Notes under the pieces: generated by a model
What the model was told of the DNA's origin: nothing
What the model saw: only the letters and a program-made list of their open reading frames with translations
Databases searched by the model: none
Shown here: positions 35,298 through 43,638 of the stretch, in pieces
Layout: each line of letters begins with the position of its first letter
Numbering within the stretch: the first letter of the stretch is position 1
Translations under genes and position numbers: made by a program
Assembly (NCBI RefSeq): GCF_001422485.1
Contig: NZ_LMNF01000002.1
Coordinates: forward strand, 693,949 to 757,948
Reading direction: 5' to 3'
DNA length: 64,000 nt
From: Agreia sp. Leaf283
Lineage (GTDB): Bacteria; Actinomycetota; Actinomycetes; Actinomycetales; Microbacteriaceae

Positions 35298-36647
35298 GTG
35301 AGTGCCACCAGAGTCTTCGTCGCCAGATTGGCCGGGTGCACCGTCTTCGACCCCGCCGGCGACCGCCTCGGCAAGGTCCGTGACGTGCTCGTGGTCTACC
35401 GCAGGACCGAGTCCCCTCGTGTCGTCGGCCTCATCGTCGAGATCCCGGGCAAGCGTCGGGTCTTCCTGTCGATCGGGCGTGTGACGTCGATCGGCAGCGG
35501 TCAGATCATCACGACAGGGCTCATCAACGTGCGCCGCTTCGAGCAGCGCGGTGGCGAGGTGCGGGTGATCGCCGAGATGCTCGGCCGCAAACTCGACTTC
35601 AACGACGGCAGCGGCGAAGCCACCGTCGAAGACGTGGCGATCGAGGAGGTCGGTCCCGGCGAATGGCAGGTGGCGCAGCTCTTCGTGCGTCGTCCCAAGA
35701 CGGGTGGTTCGCCGTTCGCGAAGGGCGCCACATCGTTCGTGCAGTGGCGCGAGGTGGTCGAACAGACCAAGGGCGGCGAGGCGCAGTCCGCCGAACAGCT
35801 GATCGCCACCTACTCCGATCTCAAGCCGGCCGACCTCGCATCGACCCTTATGGACCTGCCGCAGGCCCGCATGCTCGAGGTGGCCGAAGAGCTTCCCGAC
35901 GCACGCCTCGCAGACGTGCTCGAAGAGATGCCCGAGAGCGAGCAGGTCGAGATCCTCGGCCAGCTCGACGACGACCGCGCGGCCGACGTGCTCGATCAGA
36001 TGCAGCCCGACGACGCGGCCGACCTCATCGCGCAGCTGTCGGGCGAGCGCGGAGAGGCGCTGCTCAGCCTCATGCAGCCCGAAGAGGCCGACGACGTGCG
36101 AATGCTGCTGTCGTACGAGCCCGACACGGCCGGTGGTCTGATGACGACCGAGCCCATCATCGTCTCGGCCGACGCCACCGTGGCCGAGGGCCTCGCCCTC
36201 ATCCGCCGCCAGGAGATGGCTCCGGCGCTGGGAGCGGCCATCTGCGTCACCCTTCCGCCCTACGAACCGCCGACGGGCAGATTCCTCGGCATGGTCCACT
36301 TCCAGCGCATGCTCCGCTATCCCCCGCACGAGCGACTGGGCACACTGCTCGACTCGAGCCTCGACCCCGTCACGGCCGACACCTCGGCCGCCGAGGTGTC
36401 GCGCATCCTGGCCAGCTACAACCTGGTGTCCGTTCCGGTCGTCGACGACAACCACCGACTCGTCGGGGTGGTGACCATTGACGATGTCCTCGACTACCTG
36501 CTGCCCGATGACTGGCGAAGTCACGACGGCGACGACCAGAAACGCACCCCGACGCGTTTTCCCGAACGCCTCGGAACAGTTCCCGTTCCCACGAAGAGAC
36601 CAGTACGCATAGGCGCACGAAGGAGGGCCGGCAATGGCACGCAATAA
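35298..36647 (+). CDS. Soluble PRC-barrel / MgtE_N / CBS-domain protein
   Basis: 449 residues from GTG 35298; TAAGTT ends 7 nt upstream (leaderless). Two PRC-barrel-like segments fill ~1-140 (GCTVFDPAGDRLGKVRDVLV), a MgtE N-domain ~165-290 (LPDARLADVLEEMPE repeats), and paired CBS domains ~290-425 (GLMTTEPIIVSADATVAEG, SVPVVDDNHRLVGVVTIDD). MgtE channels continue with five TM helices; this protein has none, so it cannot itself carry magnesium. It may be a cytosolic Mg/nucleotide sensor. It overlaps the DUF1003 gene by 14 bp and forms an operon with it and Mrp. Confidence 0.88.
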   Translation: MSATRVFVARLAGCTVFDPAGDRLGKVRDVLVVYRRTESPRVVGLIVEIPGKRRVFLSIGRVTSIGSGQIITTGLINVRRFEQRGGEVRVIAEMLGRKLDFNDGSGEATVEDVAIEEVGPGEWQVAQLFVRRPKTGGSPFAKGATSFVQWREVVEQTKGGEAQSAEQLIATYSDLKPADLASTLMDLPQARMLEVAEELPDARLADVLEEMPESEQVEILGQLDDDRAADVLDQMQPDDAADLIAQLSGERGEALLSLMQPEEADDVRMLLSYEPDTAGGLMTTEPIIVSADATVAEGLALIRRQEMAPALGAAICVTLPPYEPPTGRFLGMVHFQRMLRYPPHERLGTLLDSSLDPVTADTSAAEVSRILASYNLVSVPVVDDNHRLVGVVTIDDVLDYLLPDDWRSHDGDDQKRTPTRFPERLGTVPVPTKRPVRIGARRRAGNGTQ

Positions 36648-37176
36648 CCGCTCAGACGTCCGTCTCGACGCGCCCAAGGGCCTCCGCAGCAACGTCATCC
36701 CCCGTCGCAACCGGCAGAGTCGCGACCGCTTCGGCCGGGGAACCGAGGCCATCGCCCGCGGCATGGGAACTCCGTGGTTCCTCGTCATCCTCACCCTGTT
36801 CGTGGTTGCCTGGATGTTCTACAACACCACCGCGCCCGAGGGCCTGCGCTTCGACGATGCCGCGATCGGATTCACGGCGCTCACCCTCATCCTCTCTCTG
36901 CAGGCCTCCTACGCCGCGCCGCTGATCCTGCTCGCGCAGAACAGGCAGGACGACCGCGACCGGGTGCAGATCGAGCAGGACAGACAGCGAGCCGAGCGCA
37001 ACCTCGCCGACACCGAGTACCTGGCGCGAGAGGTGGTGGCCCTGCGACTCGCGATGAAGGACCTCGCCAGCAAGGACTTCATCCGCACCGAGTTGCGCGC
37101 GTTCCTCGACGAACTCGATCGAGACGCCGAATCGGATGTCGATGGTCGCCGTGCCGCCGGATCGCCCGGTGCCTGA
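36634..37176 (+). CDS. DUF1003 membrane protein
   Basis: 180 residues from ATG 36634, with AAGGAGG 8 nt upstream. Two TM helices at ~47-64 (PWFLVILTLFVVAWMFYN) and ~76-100 (IGFTALTLILSLQASYAAPLI) are followed by the DUF1003 motif LLAQNRQDDRDR and a charged helix. Function of the family is unknown, but it regularly lies beside MgtE_N/CBS proteins, as here. Its end overlaps the Mrp gene by 41 bp. Confidence 0.9.
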   Translation: MARNNRSDVRLDAPKGLRSNVIPRRNRQSRDRFGRGTEAIARGMGTPWFLVILTLFVVAWMFYNTTAPEGLRFDDAAIGFTALTLILSLQASYAAPLILLAQNRQDDRDRVQIEQDRQRAERNLADTEYLAREVVALRLAMKDLASKDFIRTELRAFLDELDRDAESDVDGRRAAGSPGA

Positions 37177-38347
37177 GACGGTCGACGCGCCGCGGCTCGA
37201 CCTCGCCGTCAGGCAGGCGCTGACGCGCGTGATCGATCCCGAGATCCGCAAGCCCATCACCGAGCTCGACATGGTGGGGGCCGTCTCGGTCGACGACACG
37301 GGACACGCATCGGTCGACCTGAGACTGACCATCATCGGATGCCCTGCTGCCGACACGATCGAGCGCGACGTGCGAGACGCCGTGTCCGGCGTTCAGGGCG
37401 TCACGACGGTCGACGTCGACGTCTCGATCATGTCGTCGGACCAGCGACGCGCGCTCGTCGAGAAGCTGCGGGGGCCGCGCGCTCAGCGCACCGTGCAATT
37501 CGGACCCGATTCCCTGACCCGCATCTACGCCGTGACGAGCGGCAAGGGCGGTGTCGGCAAGTCGACGATCACCGCGAACCTCGCGGTCGCTCTCGCCGCC
37601 CGCGGACTGCGGGTGGGCATCGTCGACGCCGACGTCTACGGGTTCTCGATCCCGGCCATCCTCGGCCTCGTCGACGATACCGGTCTCGCGGTGAAGCCCA
37701 CGCGCGTGGGCGACATGATCCTCCCGCCCGTGGGCCGCGACGTGAAGGTCATCTCGATCGGCATGTTCATCGACTCGGCCCCCGGGTCGGGCGCGTCGGG
37801 CGGAGCCGTCGCATGGCGCGGGCCCATGCTTCATCGCACGATCCAGCAGTTCCTCACCGACGTGTTCTTCGGCGACCTCGACGTTCTGCTCCTCGATCTC
37901 CCGCCGGGCACCGGCGACATCGCCATCTCCATCGGTCAGCTTCTTCCGAACGCCGAGGTCATCGTCGTGACGACACCTCAGCCCGCAGCAGCGGACGTCG
38001 CGGAGCGATCCGGCATCGTCGCCAGGCAGACCGGCCAGCGGATCTTCGGCGTCATCGAGAACATGGGGCCCCTCACGCAGCCCGACGGATCGGTGCTCGA
38101 CCTCTTCGGATCCGGCGGAGGAGCCGAGGTCGCCCGACGCCTGTCGCAGGGCCAGGAGTCGCCGGTGCCCCTGCTCGCATCCGTGCCCCTGAGCCTCGAA
38201 CTGCGCCGGGGCGGCGACACGGGAGAACCCCTGGTCCTTGCGAACCCGTCCGACCCGGCCAGCGCAGCGATCATCTCGGTCGCCGAGGTGATCGCCACCC
38301 GAGGCCGACAGCTGGCTGGACGACGATTGGGAGTCTCGCCGCGCTGA
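37136..38347 (+). CDS. mrp: Mrp/ApbC family P-loop ATPase (Fe-S carrier)
   Basis: 403 residues from ATG 37136, with a second ATG two codons later. An N-terminal MIP18/DUF59 domain (~20-105: VIDPEIRKPITELDMVG) precedes the MinD-like ATPase with deviant Walker A SGKGGVGKSTITANLA, Walker B LLDLPPGTGDIAI and GVIENMG. Mrp proteins hold and pass Fe-S clusters. The CxxC seen in many Mrp proteins after ENMS is missing here (ENMGPLTQPDGS), as in many actinobacterial homologues. Co-translated with DUF1003. Confidence 0.92.
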   Translation: MSMVAVPPDRPVPETVDAPRLDLAVRQALTRVIDPEIRKPITELDMVGAVSVDDTGHASVDLRLTIIGCPAADTIERDVRDAVSGVQGVTTVDVDVSIMSSDQRRALVEKLRGPRAQRTVQFGPDSLTRIYAVTSGKGGVGKSTITANLAVALAARGLRVGIVDADVYGFSIPAILGLVDDTGLAVKPTRVGDMILPPVGRDVKVISIGMFIDSAPGSGASGGAVAWRGPMLHRTIQQFLTDVFFGDLDVLLLDLPPGTGDIAISIGQLLPNAEVIVVTTPQPAAADVAERSGIVARQTGQRIFGVIENMGPLTQPDGSVLDLFGSGGGAEVARRLSQGQESPVPLLASVPLSLELRRGGDTGEPLVLANPSDPASAAIISVAEVIATRGRQLAGRRLGVSPR

Positions 38348-38453
38348 GCGGCTCCTCCTCCCCCGCACCTCGGTCGAGCGATCCGTCCACAGCACGCCGC
38401 GCCGAGGGCCCGCAGAGGACTCCGGCGTCGGTCGCTGCACCTAGCCTGCCCGC

Positions 38454-38729
38454 ATGATCGACGTCGCGTATCCCGTTCCCTTCGCCATCTCCAGGCGCAG
38501 CGCCCGGCACTCCCTTGTGCTCACCAATCGCAGCCCCGAACGCCTCACGGCCCTGTCGTTCAGTCTTCTCGGCGCCGGTCTCCTGCGCACGACCGCCCCG
38601 CTCGTGCTCGATCCGGGCCAGCAGGTCAGGCTCACCGTGGCGGGCCAGGAGCTGCCTCGTCGCGGCATCGTCGTCGTGCGGTGGTTCCGTCCCGACGGCT
38701 CGGAATATCTGTGGCGCATCACGTTCTGA
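38454..38729 (+). CDS. Small hypothetical protein
   Basis: 91 residues from ATG 38454; TAGCCT ends 7-8 nt upstream, a leaderless pattern. The sequence is beta-rich without signal peptide or TM (ARHSLVLTNRSPERLTALSF, RGIVVVRWFRPDGSEYLWRI), resembling a single Ig-like sandwich. Codon use is like the neighbours. No function recognised. Confidence 0.65.
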   Translation: MIDVAYPVPFAISRRSARHSLVLTNRSPERLTALSFSLLGAGLLRTTAPLVLDPGQQVRLTVAGQELPRRGIVVVRWFRPDGSEYLWRITF

Positions 38730-38799
38730 TCGGGCGCCCGCCCGAGGTTCACGCGGGCGTGCGAGTATGGTCGCATTCCCGTTTGCGAGAGGGGCAGAG

Positions 38800-39534
38800 G
38801 TGAACGACGACCAGGCCTCGATCGACGCGCAGAGGCGCGAGCTCCAGCGTCGCGTCTTCTCCGCCTCGAGCGAGTCGTCCGACGCCCGCGCCGCCGCTCG
38901 CCAGCTGCAGCTGCTCGATTCGCGTCGTCTTCGCGAGGCATCCGACACGCCCGCCGGCCAGGCCGCCGACACCGGTCCCGCACCGCCGGCCCCCGCAACC
39001 GCACCCGAGGCATCCGACGACCTGCCCGAGCACGCCGAGCACGCACCCCGCCGGGCGATCGCGCGCCTCGTCACGGCCGTCATTCTCGCGCTGGCCGTCG
39101 GAGTCGCCGTCGGCCTGTACGCGGGCTCCCCCGCAGACGTCGTGAGCGAGCCGACGACGTCGCGCCCCCTCGTCGACAGCAGCGGCGCGCTCGCTCTCTT
39201 CGACCGCCCGCAGGCCGCCGCAGATCTGCCAGACCAGGCGTTGCCGGGAACAGTCATCGGTGAGTCGATCCGGGCGATCGGCGACCCGTTCTTCGAGCTC
39301 TTCATCGGTCGCAACGCCGCCAACATGGTGTGCCTCTTCGCCGTGCAGCCGCGCAGCTCCTTCGCCATGTCGTGCGTCACGATCGACGAGTTCCCCTCGA
39401 CCGGCGTGAGGCTGGAATGGTCGGGCGAGATGCCCAGCATCTCAGCAGACGGCTCGACCGGCGTCGTGCCGTCGGCCATGAGGGCCATCTGGAGGCCGGA
39501 CGGCTCGCTCGATCTGGGCGGAGGGCCTCGCTGA
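38800..39534 (+). CDS. Single-pass membrane protein with outer domain, hypothetical
   Basis: 244 residues from GTG 38800, with GAGAGGGG about 8 nt upstream; in-frame codons upstream are not supported. A cytoplasmic N-terminal region of ~85 residues is Ala/Ser/Glu-rich and helical (AQRRELQRRVFSASSESSDA). One TM helix sits at ~87-108 (IARLVTAVILALAVGVAVGLY), then an outer domain of ~135 residues with two cysteines (MVCLFA, MSCVTID). Topology suggests a surface or regulatory protein; not recognised. Confidence 0.7.
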   Translation: MNDDQASIDAQRRELQRRVFSASSESSDARAAARQLQLLDSRRLREASDTPAGQAADTGPAPPAPATAPEASDDLPEHAEHAPRRAIARLVTAVILALAVGVAVGLYAGSPADVVSEPTTSRPLVDSSGALALFDRPQAAADLPDQALPGTVIGESIRAIGDPFFELFIGRNAANMVCLFAVQPRSSFAMSCVTIDEFPSTGVRLEWSGEMPSISADGSTGVVPSAMRAIWRPDGSLDLGGGPR

Positions 39535-39559
39535 GGCCGCTCCCCGCCGATTCAGCGGA

Positions 39560-39787
39560 TCAGAGCACGAAGACCAAGGGGATCCACCCGAGGACGAGGT
39601 CCGCCAGAACGGGAATCACCACGCCGAAGAGCGCGGTCACGGCGACGCAACCGACGAGCACGAGCAGCGCGAGCGTCCAGGGCGACGAGGTCCAGTCCGC
39701 CGTCACCGTGTCCTGCGTCACGACCAGATCGTCGTCGCCGGAGAACAGTGCGGTGACCGTATCGGTGCCGTCGACGTCGCTTGTCAT
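39560..39787 (-). CDS. Small membrane protein, hypothetical
   Basis: 75 residues from ATG 39787; TAGATT lies 6 nt upstream. An acidic N-terminal half (GDDDLVVTQDTVTADW) is followed by one or two hydrophobic helices (WTLALLVLVGCVAVTALFGVVI, VLADLVLGWIPLVFVL). It converges with the preceding gene and precedes nothing obvious on its strand. Real gene status rests on the promoter and hydrophobic pattern. Confidence 0.55.
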   Translation of the reverse strand: MTSDVDGTDTVTALFSGDDDLVVTQDTVTADWTSSPWTLALLVLVGCVAVTALFGVVIPVLADLVLGWIPLVFVL

Positions 39788-39817
39788 AACACCAATCTAA
39801 CGCGGCGAGACGACTGA

Positions 39818-40207
39818 TCAGGTGGATTCGGAGTCGTACGGCGTGGACTGGTCCTGCGGCACATCCGACTGCACGGCGTCTTTCTTGCGCGAGATGTACG
39901 CGGGCTCGGGCCGGGAGACCGGTTTCACCACGGGTGCGGCAGCGGCGGGCGCGTCGTCGAGCAGGGCCTCACGGATGATGCGCCGCGGATCGTACTGCCG
40001 CGGATCGAGCTTCTTCCAGTCGACCTCGTCGAACTCGGGGCCCATCTCCTCTTTCATGCGCACCTTCGCCCCATCGGCGTAGTCGCGCAGTGTGCGAACG
40101 AGGCGGCCCAGCTTGGCGGCGTAGCTCGGCAGCTTGTCGGGGCCGAGAAGGAACACGGCGATGACGCCGACGAGCAGCAGCTTCTCGAACGACAACCCGT
40201 TGAACAC
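39818..40207 (-). CDS. tatB: Sec-independent protein translocase TatB
   Basis: 129 residues from GTG 40207; TAGTCT ends 7 nt upstream. It has the classic TatB N-terminus, FNGLSFEKLLLVGVIAVFLLGPDKLP: a TM helix, a GPDKLP hinge, then an amphipathic helix (YAAKLGRLVRTLRDYADGAK). The variable tail is polar. TatB joins TatC in the receptor for twin-arginine substrates such as the EfeB protein encoded at 52507. Divergent from the O-methyltransferase gene. Confidence 0.95.
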   Translation of the reverse strand: MFNGLSFEKLLLVGVIAVFLLGPDKLPSYAAKLGRLVRTLRDYADGAKVRMKEEMGPEFDEVDWKKLDPRQYDPRRIIREALLDDAPAAAAPVVKPVSRPEPAYISRKKDAVQSDVPQDQSTPYDSEST

Positions 40208-40284
40208 CCTGACAGACTACCTCCGCCGCGTGGCTCGCGGCTGACAGGGCCCCCAGTACCTATGCTTGCCCGGAGGAGAGTGAC

Positions 40285-40917
40285 GTGTCAGGTAAAGAAA
40301 TGAACTGGAAGTACTCCGAGGACGTCGTCCTGGAGCCGGCTGGGCTTGCGCAGGCCCGCGCGCACTCGCTCGAACTGGGCATCGATCCGGTGTCGCCCGC
40401 CATCGGGGCGCAACTCGGCGTGCTCGCCGCGGCATCCGGCGCCATGTCGATCATCGAGGTCGGCACGGGCGCGGGCGTGTCGGGGCTCTGGATGCTGCGG
40501 GGTGCGCCCGAGGCGTCCATCACGTCGATCGACACCGAGGTCGAGTACCAGCAGGCCGCACGCGCCGCCTTCCTCGCGGAGGGCATCCCCTCGAACAGGA
40601 TCCGCCTCATCGCCGGGCGGGCGGTCGACGTGCTGCCGCGCATGAACGAGAACTCCTACGACCTCGTTCTCATCGACGCCGACACCGACTCGGTTATCGA
40701 GTACGTCGAGCACGGGCTTCGACTCGTGCGCAAGGGTGGAACGGTCGCGGTTCCCCACGCCCTGTGGCGGGATCGCGTTGCCGACCCCGCGCAACGCGAC
40801 GACACGGCCACCGATTTCCGCACGCTCATCACCGAGCTGTCGAAGTCGAGCGCCGTTCTCGTCGCCCTGTCTCCTGCGGGTGACGGGCTGCTCCAGATAA
40901 CAAAAGTCGGCGACTGA
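40285..40917 (+). CDS. Class I SAM-dependent O-methyltransferase
   Basis: 210 residues from GTG 40285, with GGAGGAGAG just upstream and a TATGCT -10 at about 40261. SAM-binding motif I is IIEVGTGAGVSGLWML, acidic motif II ITSIDTEVEYQ, and motif III YDLVLIDADTDSV with the DAD typical of the metal-dependent O-methyltransferase 3 family (catechol/caffeoyl-CoA type). Soluble. Substrate not known. The order O-MT, DUF3117 and TatB is conserved in Actinobacteria. Confidence 0.9.
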   Translation: MSGKEMNWKYSEDVVLEPAGLAQARAHSLELGIDPVSPAIGAQLGVLAAASGAMSIIEVGTGAGVSGLWMLRGAPEASITSIDTEVEYQQAARAAFLAEGIPSNRIRLIAGRAVDVLPRMNENSYDLVLIDADTDSVIEYVEHGLRLVRKGGTVAVPHALWRDRVADPAQRDDTATDFRTLITELSKSSAVLVALSPAGDGLLQITKVGD

Positions 40918-40923
40918 CCTTCG

Positions 40924-40952
40924 GGGAGAGCGGGTTCAGAACCCGTTCTCCC
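40924..40952. terminator. Hairpin between convergent genes
   Basis: A 13-bp stem with one mismatch (GGGAGAGCGGGTT / AACCCGTTCTCCC) and a 3-nt loop, 7 bp after the O-methyltransferase stop. No T-run follows. It probably ends transcription or protects the 3' ends of both convergent mRNAs. Confidence 0.6.
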
Positions 40953-41008
40953 GTCGGACCAGCCGCCGAGCTTCGATTCGTGGTGCGCCTGGTTCGACGC
41001 GGCCAGGA

Positions 41009-41182
41009 TCAGGCGGGGGTTACAACTCCCGCGAGAGCATCGTGCAGCTCCTTCGCCTCGGCATCATTCACCGAAACCACGAGGCGACCCCCTCCTTCGA
41101 GTGGCACTCGCACGATAATGAGGCGTCCTTCTTTGACAGCCTCCATTGGTCCGTCTCCGGTCCTGGGCTTCATGGCGGCCAT
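41009..41182 (-). CDS. DUF3117 family small protein
   Basis: 57 residues from ATG 41182, with GAAAGGGAG 6 nt upstream and a GGATAAT -10 around 41210. The sequence MAAMKPRTGDGPMEAVKEGR, then IIVRVPLEGGGRLVVSVNDA and ELHDALAGV, is the highly conserved actinobacterial DUF3117 protein. Function unknown; cytosolic. Its position next to the O-methyltransferase gene is conserved. Confidence 0.95.
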   Translation of the reverse strand: MAAMKPRTGDGPMEAVKEGRLIIVRVPLEGGGRLVVSVNDAEAKELHDALAGVVTPA

Positions 41183-41260
41183 GCGGCTCCCTTTCGTCGT
41201 GAACTTCTATTATCCGCTATTTCGCGACGCTTCCGCCGCACCCGTGCCGGTGCGGATCGC

Positions 41261-42472
41261 TTACGGGGGTGTCCAGTCCGCCCCGTCGACGCCCCAGCAG
41301 AGCAGCAGCCAGCCGGCCTGCGCGGCGATGAAGACACACACCATCGCCACCCGGTAGATCAGGGACTTCGGCTGCGCGACCGCTCCGAGAAGCGGGAACA
41401 TCGGCATCAGCAGGCGGAAGGTGCTCGACTGCGGGAAGAAGACGGCGAGCAGGTACACGCCATAGCTGAGCACCCAGATGCGCAGATCTGCGCCGAGTCG
41501 CCTCACCGGGGCGATCAGGAGGCTCAGCGCGAAGGCGACGATCAGAAGCACCACGACGAGTCCCCCGACCGGGAAACCGGACTGCGAGTTGAGCCACCAG
41601 TTCGCCGATTGGAACCAGGGCGCGAAGGGAACCAGGTGCTGGTAGCCGATGTAGGCCGAACGCCAGGCCAGTTCGGTGTCCGTATAGGCCGTCACGTCTC
41701 CCGTGACGAGGGCCGCGATCGCCGGCCAGGCCAGGCCCATGATCGCGCTGAAGACGGCGATGAGGCTCACCACGATCCTCTCGCGCCACGGGAACGGCTC
41801 GCGGGTGCGCGTGGCGAAGCGCACGATCACGTGCAGACCGAGGAAGAGCGCGAACGCGAGGCCCGACGGCCGCGTGAATGCCATGACAGCGATGACCGGA
41901 ACCAGCCACCCGTACCGGCGCCGAACGACGAGGTAGAGGGCCAGGACGAGCAGGAACGTGTGGAGCGACTCGGCGTACGACAGTTGGAAGAGCGCCGACA
42001 CCGGCGCGACGCAGAACAGCACCACCGAGAACATCGCGGTACGCGCATCCGACAGCACATGCGCCATCAGTTTGAAGAAGACGAGCGCCGCACCGAGTCC
42101 GGCGATGACCGAGACCGCGACCGACACCACGGGCCAGGAGAGCGTCGTGACGATCATGAGGCCGCGCACCAGGAACGGGTACACAGGCATGAAGGCCCAC
42201 GCGTTCTCACCGACGTGGCCGTCGGCGGTCATCGGAAGCTGGTCGGGGTATCCCGTCACGGCCACGATGAAGTACCAGTGGCCATCCCAGATGGTCGCGA
42301 AATCGAAATACCCCGGATGCGCGCCCGTCCACGGATTCGCGCCCTGCCCGGCGGCGATCGCCAGGATGATGACGGTGCTGACGATTCGCGCCGCGATATA
42401 GATCAGCGAGACCCGCGCCCACCAGGGCAGAACCCGGTAGCGCACGAGCGCCGCGCGCCTGCGGGTGATCAT
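41261..42472 (-). CDS. Integral membrane mannosyltransferase-like protein (GT-C, PIG-M/V type)
   Basis: 403 residues from ATG 42472, which overlaps the dapE stop as ATGA. About ten TM helices are visible. The first outer loop holds TIWDGHWYFIVAVTGY, an Asp-containing motif (WDGxWY) like that of GT-C enzymes of the PIG-V/M group that use a polyprenol-phosphate sugar donor. Likely substrate is a lipid-linked mannose in cell-envelope glycoconjugates; the acceptor is unknown. Co-translated with dapE, which may be chance economy. Confidence 0.8.
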   Translation of the reverse strand: MITRRRAALVRYRVLPWWARVSLIYIAARIVSTVIILAIAAGQGANPWTGAHPGYFDFATIWDGHWYFIVAVTGYPDQLPMTADGHVGENAWAFMPVYPFLVRGLMIVTTLSWPVVSVAVSVIAGLGAALVFFKLMAHVLSDARTAMFSVVLFCVAPVSALFQLSYAESLHTFLLVLALYLVVRRRYGWLVPVIAVMAFTRPSGLAFALFLGLHVIVRFATRTREPFPWRERIVVSLIAVFSAIMGLAWPAIAALVTGDVTAYTDTELAWRSAYIGYQHLVPFAPWFQSANWWLNSQSGFPVGGLVVVLLIVAFALSLLIAPVRRLGADLRIWVLSYGVYLLAVFFPQSSTFRLLMPMFPLLGAVAQPKSLIYRVAMVCVFIAAQAGWLLLCWGVDGADWTPP

Positions 42473-43572
42473 TCGGCGGCGGACGCTGTTCCGGCGAGCC
42501 AGCGCCGCAGACCGTTCTCGCAGTCGGTGATCTGGCTGAGCAGCACGCGCTCGTCGTCGGCGTGCGCCTTCAGGGGGTCTCCCGGCCCGTAGTTGACGGC
42601 GGGAACGCCGAGGGCCGAGAAGCGGGCGACATCCGTCCACCCGTACTTGGGCAGCGGCTCCCCGCCGACGGCGTCGATGAACCGGCGGGCGACGGGGGCG
42701 TCGAGTCCGGGACGCGCGCCCTCAGCGACGTCGACGATCGTCACGTCGAAGCCGGCGAAGACCTGCCTGATGTGGGCCTCGGCCTCCGCTCCGGAGCGCG
42801 ACGGCGCGAATCTGTAGTTGACCTCCACGACCGCCGCATCCGGAATCACGTTGCCCGCGACGCCGCCGGAGATGCCCACGGCGTTCAGACCTTCGCGATA
42901 GACGAGTCCCTCGACCTCGACCTGGCGCGGCTCGTAGGCCGCCAGCGTCGCGAGAACGGGTGCGAGCGCGTGGATGGCGTTCTCGCCGACCCAGCTGCGT
43001 GCCGAGTGCGCCCGCAGGCCCCGCGTGCGGATCTCCGCCCTCAGCGTTCCGTTGCAGCCGCCCTCGATCAGGGAGTTCGTCGGTTCGCCGAGGATCGCGA
43101 AGTCTCCCTCGAACAGCTCGGGTGAGTTCCTGGCGAGCCTGCCGAGGCCGTTGAGCTCGGAGGACACCTCTTCGTTGTCGTACCACATCCATGTGATGTC
43201 GACGGCTGGCTCGGTGAGCTCCGCTGCGAGCTTGAGCTGCACGGCGACCCCGCCCTTCATGTCGACCGTGCCGCGGCCCCAGAGGTAGTCGCCCTCGTAG
43301 CGGGTCGGAAGGTTGTCGTTGATGGGAACGGTGTCGATGTGACCGGCGATGACGACCCGCGACGGCCGACCGAGCGTCGTGCGGGCGACGACGGTGTCTC
43401 CGTCTCGATGGATCTCGAGGTGACGCGATCCGCTCAGGCTCGCGACGATGGCGTCGGCGATGGCCGTCTCGTCCCCGGAGACCGACCTCATGTCGCAGAG
43501 CTGTCTGGTCAACTCGATCGAGCTGGCGCCGAGATCGAGGAACACGAGCGGGGCGGGAGCGGAATCCGTCAT
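42469..43572 (-). CDS. dapE: Succinyl-diaminopimelate desuccinylase DapE
   Basis: 367 residues from ATG 43572; TAGGCT and GGAGG both lie just upstream. M20 family metal ligands: His in VIAGHIDTVP, Asp in GRGTVDMKGG, the Glu pair in YDNEEVSSE, Glu in ILGEPTN and His near the C-terminus (PLKAHADDE). It removes succinate from N-succinyl-LL-DAP in the lysine/peptidoglycan DAP pathway. Divergent from dapD across a 66-bp shared promoter region. Confidence 0.94.
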   Translation of the reverse strand: MTDSAPAPLVFLDLGASSIELTRQLCDMRSVSGDETAIADAIVASLSGSRHLEIHRDGDTVVARTTLGRPSRVVIAGHIDTVPINDNLPTRYEGDYLWGRGTVDMKGGVAVQLKLAAELTEPAVDITWMWYDNEEVSSELNGLGRLARNSPELFEGDFAILGEPTNSLIEGGCNGTLRAEIRTRGLRAHSARSWVGENAIHALAPVLATLAAYEPRQVEVEGLVYREGLNAVGISGGVAGNVIPDAAVVEVNYRFAPSRSGAEAEAHIRQVFAGFDVTIVDVAEGARPGLDAPVARRFIDAVGGEPLPKYGWTDVARFSALGVPAVNYGPGDPLKAHADDERVLLSQITDCENGLRRWLAGTASAAE

Positions 43573-43638
43573 GCCTCCAAGCCTAGATGCCGACGCCGTC
43601 GAGGGTGGGCGAGGCGGCCGAGTCGGTAGGCTCGACGC
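43573..43638. promoter_or_regulatory. Divergent leaderless promoters of dapE and dapD
   Basis: TAGGCT on the minus strand (complement of 43580-43585) stands 7 nt before the dapE ATG, and TAGGCT at 43627-43632 stands 6 nt before the dapD ATG. Both fit -10 boxes that would start transcription at or next to the start codon. No clear -35 is visible for either. The two genes of one pathway therefore share a 66-bp control region. Confidence 0.65.

Noticed and set aside
38515-38799. N-terminal extension of the membrane protein at 38800
   Set aside because: It would overlap the 38454 gene and is Arg/Ser-rich; GTG 38800 has a good ribosome site.
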